Of a stretch of DNA of 14,056 bases, positions 7,417-14,056 are shown in pieces (position 1 is the first letter of the stretch; each line of letters begins with the position of its first letter). The stretch spans positions 1-14,056 of the forward strand of contig JAMOTX010000003.1 of the NCBI GenBank assembly GCA_027062145.1. The letters run 5' to 3'. A program made the translations under genes and the position numbers. The notes under the pieces are model-generated. The model ran no database searches. It had not been told where the DNA came from and saw only the letters and a program-made list of their open reading frames with translations. This DNA comes from Candidatus Altimarinota bacterium (GTDB lineage: Bacteria > Patescibacteriota > Gracilibacteria > BD1-5 > UBA6164).

Positions 7417-9621
7417 TTAAACTTCTTCATTACTTATTTTCTTCATTTTATCACTATCATCTGTATAAATTTCTCTTGTTTCTAAGTCAAATTTCCCTCC
7501 TGTGTACCCTTTTTCTGCATCACATTTTGGACAGAAGTCATGTTCTCAAATAACATATCCATGATTTGGACAAATTGAGAATGTTGGAGAAATAGTAATA
7601 TATGGTAATTGATAAGTACCTAATACATTTTTTACAAAATTTTTACAAGATTCACTATCAGTTAACCTTTCTCACATATATAAATGAAGTACTGTTCAAC
7701 CAGTATATTTACATTGTAATTCATTTTGTTGTTCTAAAGCTTCAAATGCATCATCTGTAAATCCTACTGGAAGCTGTGATGAATTTGTATAATAAGGGGC
7801 TTTTTCAGTTCCTGCTTGTATAATATCTGGCATTTGTTTTTTATCTTCTTTTGCAAATCTATATGTAGTACCTTCTGCTGGAGTAGCTTCTAAATTATAC
7901 ATATTTCCTGTGTCTTCTTGATACTCTTTTAAATGATCTCTCATAAGATCAATAATTTCCATCCCAAATTCTTTCCCCCAAGTAGTTGAAATATTTTCTT
8001 TTCAAGCAGTAAAATTAAGAATTGCTTCATTCATACCATTTAATCAAATTGTAGAAAAGTGATTTCTAAAACTTTTTAAATATCTATAAGTATATGGATA
8101 TAATCCTGACTCTAACCATTTAGTAATTGTTTTTCTTTTTAGTTCTAAAGAAGCTTTAGCTTGTTCCATCAAATATGATACTTGTTTTTTAAAAGCTTCC
8201 TTATCTCCAGAATGAATATAACCAATACGAGCCATATTTATAGTAACAACTCAAATACTTCATGTCATTTCAGCTGAACCAAATAATCAACCTCATCTTT
8301 TTTCCAATTGTGTTAAATCTAGTTGTAATCTACAACACATTGATCTAACAGCACCTGGAGTATAAGCATCTGGATTTACTACTTTTTCTATAGTTCCATC
8401 TTCTTTTTTAACTCTTTTAAATTGAGATCATACAAAATTTTGAAAGTATGGTAGTCCATATTTAGCTGTCATTTCAAATAAAGCATCAATATCTGGATCT
8501 TCCCAAGGAAAATCTTCAGTAATGTTATATGTAGGAATTGGAAATGTAAATACTCTACCATTTCTATCTCATTTTACATATACTTCTATTAAAGCCTTAT
8601 TAATTATTCTCATTTCATCATCTAGTTCTGAATATTTCTTTTTATAATATCCATTATCAATTCAACCTAAGAATAATGCTTTATCTTTTAGATCATCAGG
8701 ACAAGTCCAATCTAAAGTAATATTAGTAAATGGAGATTGTGTTCACCATCTACTTGGTACATTTAATCCAAAAATAAAATTTTGCATTTGTTGGTAAACA
8801 TATTTATATGTTCTATCATAAATATATTTTTCGCGTGTCTTTTCTGATTTAAAACTAGCGTTTGTTTTTTCTAAATCTTCTATAACATATTCTTTATATT
8901 TATGAACAAAAGGTGCTAGATATGTATCAAAAGATGAAAATGCTTGTGCTCCCGCCCATTCATTTTGAAGAGTTCAAAGAAAATTAATCATTTGATTAAC
9001 AGCTGCTTGTAAATTTTTAGCTGGACCAGAATCTACTCTTTTATCTGAACCATTAAATCATTCTTCAAGTAAAGCTCTTAAACTCCAACCTGCACAATAT
9101 CCCGAAAACATATCAAGATCATGAATATGCATATCTGCATTTCTATGTAAATTCCCTATTTCAGCTGGATAAATATGACTTAACCAATAATTAGCTGTAA
9201 CTTTACCAGAAAGATTTAATATCATTCAACCAAGAGAATAACCAGAATTTGCATTAGCATTTACTCTCCAATCTGCTTTAGTTAAATATTCTTCCATTGA
9301 TTGTCATACTTCAATTACAACATTTTTATCAAATCTTTGTTCAGATCTTTTTTGTCTATACAAGATATAGTTTTTAGCAACTTTATCATGACCTTCTTTT
9401 ATTAATGCTTCTTCAACTTCATCTTGAATTAATTCTACATTTGGTATATTTTTTCAAACTTTAGCTTCTACCAAAGCTATAGCTATATTTGTAATACTTT
9501 TAGCTGCATCAAAATCAAATCAACCTGATGCTTTAATAGATGCAACAATTGCCTCTTCTATTTTTGACTTATCAAAAGTTGCAATAGCTCAATTTCTTTT
9601 TTTTACTTTATATATAGGCAT
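7417..9621 (-). CDS. nrdD: Class III (anaerobic) ribonucleoside-triphosphate reductase, catalytic part without glycyl radical domain
   Basis: Oxygen-independent enzyme that reduces ribonucleotides to deoxyribonucleotides for DNA synthesis. It has 734 residues from ATG 9621-9619 (the only ATG in frame near the promoter). Residues 1-93 form an ATP-cone allosteric domain (MPIYKVKKRNG to YILYRQKR). The catalytic barrel shows GYCAGWSL (C176, expected thiyl-radical Cys) and SMCCRLQLD (C429-C430). A C-terminal zinc site has CPNHGYVIGEHDFCPKC (C684, C697, C700, with His). The chain then ends about 34 residues later, exactly where the glycyl radical segment should follow; that segment is encoded by the next gene. 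It is first in the nrdD - radical domain - nrdG operon, behind a promoter with paired NrdR boxes. Many glycines, including conserved ones around 443-457, are UGA. Confidence 0.95.
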
Positions 9622-9653
9622 ATGTAACACAAAATTATTACTTAAAATAAAAA

Positions 9654-9696
9654 CTACATATTGTATTGTAGTGAAAATACTATATACAATATGTAG
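9654..9696 (-). promoter_or_regulatory. Paired NrdR boxes at the nrdD promoter
   Basis: Two inverted copies of the same sequence: CTACATATTG at 9654-9663 on the plus strand and the same 10-mer on the minus strand at 9696-9687. Each matches the NrdR core CwAtATaTwG at 9 of 10 positions, and the identity extends to 14 bp (9653-9666 and 9684-9697). Core centres are 33 bp apart (31 bp for the 14-mers). The upstream box fills the -35/-10 spacer and the other lies just past the expected start site, as for a repressor. Confidence 0.7.
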
Positions 9697-9707
9697 TGAT
9701 AATGCAA
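9679..9707 (-). promoter_or_regulatory. Promoter of the nrdD operon
   Basis: Minus-strand TTGCAT (9707-9702), exactly 17 bp, then TATAGT (9684-9679), with about 58 bp to the nrdD ATG. The spacer is occupied by an NrdR box. Confidence 0.65.
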
Positions 9708-9754
9708 ATATTTTTTAAACTTTTTATATTGACTATGACTTATTTTATTTTAAC

Positions 9755-9847
9755 AAAAACACCACATATAGATTACATAGCTATTTCCTTACTACAATAT
9801 ATAGTATTAATAAATATAATTAATTATAAAAAAAACACCACATATAG
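9755..9847. repeat. 17-bp direct repeat copying the norB terminator arm
   Basis: AAAAACACCACATATAG occurs at 9755-9771 and again at 9831-9847, where it forms the left arm and loop of the norB terminator. The copies are 76 bp apart in the norB-nrdD gap. The outer copy lacks the opposite arm, so it looks like the remnant of a duplicated terminator. Confidence 0.7.
9762..9804 (-). promoter_or_regulatory. Possible second, distal pair of NrdR boxes
   Basis: Minus-strand CTATATATTG (9804-9795) matches the NrdR core at 10 of 10, and plus-strand CCACATATAG (9762-9771) at 8 of 10. Centres are 33 bp apart, the same spacing as the proximal nrdD pair. They lie between the norB terminator and the nrdD promoter, where they could control a further upstream promoter or assist looping. 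The second member is weaker and could be chance. Confidence 0.4.
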
Positions 9848-9857
9848 TGGTGTTTTT
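9831..9857 (-). terminator. Intrinsic terminator of norB
   Basis: GC-containing stem CACCAC (9836-9841) and GTGGTG (9847-9852), loop ATATA, extended by A/T pairing on both sides. On the minus strand it is followed by a run of T. It lies 7 bp beyond the norB stop codon. Confidence 0.85.
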
Positions 9858-9864
9858 CTTTATT

Positions 9865-12411
9865 TTATTTTTCTACTTTTTTAGTTCAAGTAGTATTTCT
9901 TTTAACTGTAGTTTTTCTCACTGTAGCTTTAGCTGCAGATACTTTTTTTACAATTGTTTTTTTAACTTCAGATTTAGTATTAGTAGCTTTTACAACTATT
10001 TTAGTTGTTTTAGCTTTCTTACTAAATAATATTTTACTAGTTAAATCAATAAATATACCAACTCAACCTAATATCATCATTGTATCTGGTAAAATTCTAA
10101 ACCACATCCATGTTTTGACTGGTTCTAGTGTTTCATGTAATCTAGCAAAGAAATAACCCATATCATATGAAGTAGCTCATTGATGAAATCAAATTATTAT
10201 AGTAGGAAGGGCAAATAATAATACTCATAAAGTTAATAACCAAAAACTAATATTAGCTAATTTTGTTTTCCATTCATAATTATTAGCAAGAGAGTTTGAC
10301 CTAACTACTAAATATAAAAATGCTATAGTTATATAACCAAATGCTCAAAGTAAAGCCACATGAGCATGAGGCATTATTAAATAAGTACCATGAGTATAAT
10401 AATTAATAGTTGGTGTATTAATTACCATTCACAACCATCAAGCTCAAATAAAGTTTAATACAGCTGAACCTGAAATCCACATAAACACTGTACCAAATTC
10501 AAATCATTTAGAAGTATATACTTTTTCTCTATAATTATTCCATGCTTCAACAATCAATAGTACTAATGGTAAAGGTTCCATAGCTGAAAATATTCAACCA
10601 ATAGCTATCCAATGTTGATCAAGCCCTTGCCACCAGTAATGATGACCAACTCATAAAGTTCAAGAGAACATTACAAGTAGAAGTTCAAATAACATTAATT
10701 TAAGAGCTGATCTTTTAGAAACAAGTCCAAGAGAAACAGTAAAAAATGAAATTACTCAAACCGCAAATAATTCAAATGTTAATTCTACCCACAAGTGAAT
10801 TACCCACCATCTATAGAAATCATCTACAGTAAAGTTTGGCATTATTTTTTGAAAAGGAATCATTCAAGCTACATATAATCCAGCGATTGCAAATGCAGAC
10901 CAAACTATAACAGCAGCAAAAGGATTTTTAACTGATGCTTTTTTAAGTAATGAAACTATAAGTAAAAACCAGAAAACAAGTCATACAACAAGTATTATAT
11001 CCCAAAATCTTCATAAATTAATTAATTCTCTTCATTCATTACCTAACCAAAACCATGATTCTGGTAACATTCACATAGCACCCATATATAATCATATAAC
11101 ACTACCTACTACTAAAAATAAAATAGCAACAAATAGTACATGTATTAACCAAGGATATTTATGATCTTTTCATGCAACCCATGGAGCAATCATCATACCT
11201 CAAACTAACCAACCTGCAGCAATCCAAAGAATAGCTAATTGCGTATGAATAGATCTCATAGCATTAAAAGGCATATTGCTTTGAGAGAAAAAATTATCTA
11301 ACAAAGGAAATAATCCATGAGTATCTAAAAAATTTAATGATGGATCTGCATATATATGAGCTAAATAACCTCACATTGTCATTTGAACTACTATAAGTAG
11401 AGCAATAACAGGAACCCACCAAAGTAGATTTTTTTGTGATTGAAACATTTTAGTAACCTTTAACGGTTTTTCTAAATCTTTTTTATCTTCTTTAGTAAAG
11501 AAATAATTATATCCTAAGAATATAACTAATATACTTAAAGGCCATAAAAGTAAGAATTCCCAAAGAGAAACTACATGATTTACCCAAGCTATATTTTGAT
11601 CAACTAAAGGTTCATTTGGCCAGTTATTAGACCAAGTTCTATAATCAGCTTCTGGTTTACCAGTCTCATGATTTATTCTAGGACTTGATATAACTAATTG
11701 AGACCAGTCAACGAAGGCTGCTATTTTAGCAACTTTTTCTTCAGCTGTTACCGTCTTAATAATATCTCAAGTCTCCCAATGAGTAGCAATTCATGTTTTT
11801 ATAATTCAACCTGGATAACCTCTAGTAGAATCTCAGTTTAACAACATATTAGTTAAATATGCAACATTTTTTTTATAAGCTAAAGCAGATGCCTCAGTAT
11901 AAACCGTCTTTTCTAAGTCTAATTTAGTACTTTTAAAATCTAATTTAACCATTTCTTTAACCGCTCATTGTTCAACTACATTTAAATGAATTTCTGGATT
12001 AAATATTACAGGTAATCATTTAGTTCATACTAAATCATGTTCTTGTTCAACTTTTTCTCTAAGTAAAATTTTTCAAAAATTATATGATCCATATATATCA
12101 TAAAGAGTAGTAGCTCTATTATGGAAAAAATCAGTTGAAAAATCAGGACCAAGATATGCACCCATACCCAACATAGTTCCCCAGTCTGTTAAGTCATATT
12201 GTTGAAAATATGCTTTACCTTGAGCAATATCATCATAAGTATAAAGAACTTCTCATTGTTCAGATACTACTTCTTGTGGAATAGGTGGAGTTTCCTTCCC
12301 TAGATTAGCAGTATAAAAAATTAAAGCTGTAACCATAACAACTACGATTGTCCAAAATGTCCAAGCTAGCCATTTAGTGGTCATAAACTTATCTAAAATA
12401 GAATCTTTCAT
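9865..12411 (-). CDS. norB: Nitric oxide reductase, quinol-type (single-subunit qNOR)
   Basis: Membrane haem enzyme of the haem-copper oxidase superfamily that reduces two NO to N2O. It has 848 residues (ATG 12411-12409) with about thirty UGA as Gly. Residue order: one membrane helix (15-33), an extracytoplasmic domain (about 40-275) as in qNOR, then about 12 further helices. Ligands placed by pattern: H389 for haem b (SIHTQLAILW), H539 (VIHLWVE), H590 and H591 for the non-haem iron (GHHYWW), and H682 and H684 (MPHAHVAL) for the haems. E543 and E547 of the HLWVExxFE motif are present. The usual quinol-site H-x3-E appears as H352-x3-D356. Both Fe-site histidines are kept, which argues against NO dismutase. 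After the last helix (about 790) comes an unusual 50-residue Lys/Thr/Ala/Val tail. The gene is a single transcript between two terminators and probably detoxifies NO. Confidence 0.92.
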
Positions 12412-12436
12412 AAAAGAAAAAGATAAAATAATAAAA

Positions 12437-12451
12437 ATTACATATTGTAAT
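12437..12451. promoter_or_regulatory. Palindrome over the predicted norB start site
   Basis: ATTACATATTGTAAT is a 15-bp near-perfect palindrome (TTAC and GTAA arms) starting 8 bp downstream of the norB -10 box. Its core TACATATTGTA is identical over 11 bp to the NrdR box of nrdD, but no convincing partner is found 31-33 bp away. It could bind NrdR or a different regulator, such as a CRP/FNR-type NO sensor. Confidence 0.45.
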
Positions 12452-12458
12452 TAGATAA

Positions 12459-12485
12459 ATTATATATGAAATATAGCATAGTCAA
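12459..12485 (-). promoter_or_regulatory. Candidate norB promoter
   Basis: Minus-strand TTGACT (12485-12480), a short 15-bp spacer and a perfect TATAAT (12464-12459), about 48 bp ahead of the norB ATG. The short spacer may mean the promoter needs an activator. Confidence 0.45.
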
Positions 12486-12536
12486 GCCATATCCATAGTT
12501 TTAGATTGACGGAAATTATATATGTTTTCTACTTAA

Positions 12537-12576
12537 TAAAAGAGAACTATTCTTATTATAGAATAATTCTCTTTTC
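12537..12576 (-). terminator. Intrinsic terminator of the small-protein pair
   Basis: Long inverted repeat AAAGAGAA-TATTC (12538-12552) and GAATA-TTCTCTTT (12561-12574) with one mismatch and an 8-base loop. On the minus strand it is followed by TTTTATT. It lies 5 bp beyond the stop of the 81-residue gene and isolates it from norB. Confidence 0.75.
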
Positions 12577-12580
12577 AATT

Positions 12581-12826
12581 TTATTTATTATCCATTTTTG
12601 AAAGTAAATTCAATAATGTAATTTGTGCATTACATGCTCATTCTGGAATAATATAATTTTTTGTTAACTCTTTTAAGTCACCTAAATCATCTTTACTAAC
12701 ATCTGATCAATCAATATCTTTAACTATTTCATTAACAGTTATATATTCTCAATGATCTGCTCCATGAACAGTTGCAACTTTATCTGCAAAAAACTTTAAT
12801 TGTTCTAACTCTTTAAAATTTAACAT
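12581..12826 (-). CDS. 81-residue protein resembling pieces of RIC iron-sulfur repair proteins
   Basis: ATG 12826-12824, TAA 12583-12581, three UGA as Gly. Two stretches look like RIC/ScdA/YtfE di-iron proteins as I remember them. FFADKVATVHGADHGEY (residues 13-29) resembles their K-V-A-x-V-H-G-x-x-H-P-E-L segment. LKELTKNYIIPEGACNAQIT (about 52-71) resembles their L-T-x-x-Y-x-x-P-x-x-A-C-N-T segment. The other parts of that fold, the H-M-x-x-E-E and H-x-x-x-E-N blocks that supply iron ligands, are missing, so it cannot be a complete di-iron centre. It could be a partner for another protein, a degenerate relic, or unrelated. The position between a zinc-ribbon gene and norB fits an NO-stress role. 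The similarity was judged by eye and is tentative. Confidence 0.6.
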
Positions 12827-12848
12827 ATTTTTTCTTTAAAATTAAAAT

Positions 12849-12977
12849 TTACTTAGCACCATGAATAACAGTTGGTAAACAACCAACACATACAAATTTA
12901 GCTTCCCCCTCTTTTTCAATAGCAACAAGAACTTTATCATGTGAAGTATTTTCACACATAAAACATTTATTTTCCAT
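12849..12977 (-). CDS. 42-residue CxxC...CxxC zinc-ribbon-like protein
   Basis: ATG 12977-12975, TAA 12851-12849. The four cysteines C5-x2-C8 and C31-x2-C34 make a zinc ribbon or rubredoxin-like knuckle, with a short charged beta-like segment between them (HDKVLVAIEKEGEAKFV) and the C-terminal block VCVGCLPTVIHGAK. The single conserved metal site, without a DNA-binding extension, suggests a metal-binding adaptor or small electron carrier rather than a repressor. No UGA is used. It is first in a two-gene transcript with the RIC-like 81-residue gene (22 bp gap), behind a good promoter (13007-13034). Too short to be found by default gene callers, but the Cys pattern and operon position support it. 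Confidence 0.75.
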   Translation of the reverse strand: MENKCFMCENTSHDKVLVAIEKEGEAKFVCVGCLPTVIHGAK

Positions 12978-13006
12978 AATATATTTTTTAATAAGTATAT
13001 AAATAA

Positions 13007-13034
13007 ATTATATATTTAAACATATATTAATCAA
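13007..13034 (-). promoter_or_regulatory. Promoter of the zinc-ribbon/RIC-like pair
   Basis: Minus-strand TTGATT (13034-13029), a 16-bp spacer and a perfect TATAAT (13012-13007), about 30 bp ahead of the ATG at 12977. Confidence 0.55.
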
Positions 13035-13105
13035 ATACTATTCTAAAATAAAAAAATATTGCATTATAAATAAAAATTACTAAAATCACTCTCGCTTAAC
13101 TTTAC

Positions 13106-13125
13106 GTCCATAACGTTTTATGGAC
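13106..13125. other. Perfect 8-bp-arm hairpin/palindrome between nrdA and the small-protein pair
   Basis: GTCCATAA (13106-13113) and TTATGGAC (13118-13125) with loop CGTT. It is richer in G and C than its surroundings, lies directly beyond the nrdA terminator, and is not followed by a T-tract in the direction of transcription. It may be an operator upstream of the small-protein promoter or a structured RNA leader. Its role is unknown. Confidence 0.5.
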
Positions 13126-13159
13126 AAAAAAATAACCACATAAATGTGGTTATTTTTTT
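13126..13159 (-). terminator. Intrinsic terminator of nrdA
   Basis: Stem AATAACCACA (13131-13140) and TGTGGTTATT (13145-13154), loop TAAA, with A-tract on one side and T-tract on the other. On the minus strand it ends in a run of seven T, just after the nrdA stop. Confidence 0.88.
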
Positions 13160-13163
13160 ATTA

Positions 13164-14056
13164 TTATCCTGAACAACTATCACAACTTTTCACTTCTAAA
13201 CTCATACTTCTTACATAGTATACAGTTTTGATACCTTCTTTATGAGCTTTCATATAATATTCATATAAATCTCTTGGAGAAGTAGTTGCCGGATTTATCA
13301 TCCATTCAAATGAGATTGATTGATCAATCCATTTATATATAACTCATACCATATCTATTACATCTCTCATATCCATATTTACATATTCTTTGTAATACCA
13401 AAAATTATCTTCAGATAAGTTTGGTGCAACATTTACACTTGGTGCAATTGCATTTGTTTCTACAAAATATTTTTTATAAATTGGAAGAATAGAAGCTGTT
13501 GTACCAACAACTAATGCAGTTGAAGTATTTGGAGCTGGAGCTAAATGATATGCAAATCTCATACCATCTTTTTTAATATTATCTATAAGTTTTAACCATT
13601 TATCACTCATAGGTGAATTAGATTTAAACCAATCAGCATCTTTTCAAAGTAAAATACCTTTTGACCATTCAGAACCTTCATATACAGAATAAGCACCTCT
13701 TTCTTTTGCTAATTTATTTGATGATTGAAGAGTTCTATAAGAGTATTTTTCAAATAATACATCTACATGATCTCTTGCTTCTTTAGTATCATAACCAAGC
13801 TTATTTACAGCTAAGTATTCAGCTAGTCATAAAAAACCTAATCAAACTGATCTATATTTCATAGCAGTTCTTTTTGCTTCTTTTATAGGATAGAAATTTA
13901 AATCTATTACATTATCTAAAAGCCTCATTGCAACTGGAATAACTTTTTTAATATCTTCATCAGTATTTACCTTTGCTACATTTATAGAAGCTAAATTACA
14001 AACAACAGAATCACCTGGTTCGTATTTAATAACTATTTTACCATCTTCTAATTCTT
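13164..14056 (-). CDS. nrdA: Class I ribonucleotide reductase, alpha (catalytic) subunit, C-terminal part only
   Basis: Large subunit that reduces ribonucleotides, working with NrdB. The start is beyond the right edge. The last 296 residues are present, ending at TAA 13166-13164. Family blocks seen in order: SVVCNLASINV (with the second active-site redox Cys), SVGLGFLGLAEYLA (two Gly by UGA), LAPAPNTSTALVVGTTASILP (the loop near the phosphate site), the Tyr-Tyr pair of the radical transfer path in KTVYYVRS, and the C-terminal swinging CDSCSG with the C-x2-C that is re-reduced by thioredoxin or glutaredoxin. The allosteric N-terminal part cannot be examined. It is separated from nrdB by the NO and class III genes, has its own terminator, and its promoter lies outside the window. 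Confidence 0.93.

Noticed and set aside
9696..10029. Plus-strand ORFs of 60-62 codons
   Set aside because: They overlap the nrdD promoter, the norB terminator and the 3' end of norB on the other strand, are composed of Phe/Ile/Ser-rich AT-driven sequence, and have no motif.
4793..12411. nrd and norB genes as pseudogenes broken by many stop codons
   Set aside because: All the interruptions within the reading frames are UGA. With UGA=Gly, each frame is intact from ATG to a UAA with all catalytic residues.
9865..12411. NO dismutase instead of NO reductase
   Set aside because: Both adjacent histidines of the non-haem iron site (H590, H591) and a quinol-site histidine are kept, whereas dismutases are described as having changes there.
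12412..13125. tRNA or other structured RNA gene in the gaps around norB and nrdA
   Set aside because: Apart from the terminators and one short hairpin I find no cloverleaf-like arms or conserved tRNA positions.
1063..14056. UGA as tryptophan (Mycoplasma-type code)
   Set aside because: UGA falls on invariant glycines (GGGNTA, STGP, GGEPT) and TGG is used at conserved tryptophans, so glycine is the consistent reading.

Overview
Host and genetic code. The window is very AT-rich, and almost every conserved gene is interrupted by in-frame UGA codons. Reading UGA as glycine restores full-length proteins, and many UGAs fall on invariant glycines: thioredoxin reductase GGGNTA is GGT-TGA-TGA, the SulP STGP motif uses TGA, and NrdD and NrdA use it at conserved glycines. 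UGG is still used for tryptophan. UGA=Gly (translation table 25) is known from the candidate phyla Gracilibacteria (BD1-5) and Absconditabacteria (SR1), so the DNA very probably comes from one of these CPR/Patescibacteria lineages. Arginine is mostly AGA, Shine-Dalgarno sequences are weak or absent, and intergenic gaps are short. No stretch longer than 300 bases lacks a gene. I see no tRNA, rRNA, CRISPR array or insertion sequence.

Layout. (1) 1-904: two unrecognised minus-strand genes. The first runs off the left edge and ends in three perfect 33-bp repeats. (2) 1063-1977, plus strand: thioredoxin reductase trxB with its own terminator. (3) 2083-4775, plus strand: three small, mostly helical proteins of unknown function followed by a SulP/STAS anion transporter. 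(4) 4793-14056, all minus strand and read from right to left: nrdA (partial, class I ribonucleotide reductase alpha), a 42-residue zinc-ribbon-like protein, an 81-residue protein resembling pieces of RIC iron-sulfur repair proteins, norB (quinol-type nitric oxide reductase), nrdD (class III reductase) with its glycyl-radical domain as a separate 63-residue gene, nrdG (radical SAM activase), nrdR (repressor) and nrdB (class I beta).

How the genes work together. The minus-strand block combines both oxygen-dependent (NrdAB) and oxygen-independent (NrdDG) dNTP synthesis, their shared ATP-cone repressor NrdR, and an apparent nitric-oxide defence set. NO destroys both the tyrosyl radical of NrdB and the glycyl radical of NrdD, so grouping norB with the nrd genes makes sense, although that link is inference. 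TrxB could supply electrons to NrdA through a thioredoxin not seen here.

Regulation. Paired sites matching the published NrdR box core (CwAtATaTwG), 32-33 bp apart, overlap good promoters in front of nrdD and nrdR, with a possible second pair further upstream of nrdD. A related palindrome overlaps the predicted norB start site. Seven hairpin-plus-U-tract terminators separate the transcription units, and in several the stop codon of the gene lies inside the hairpin.
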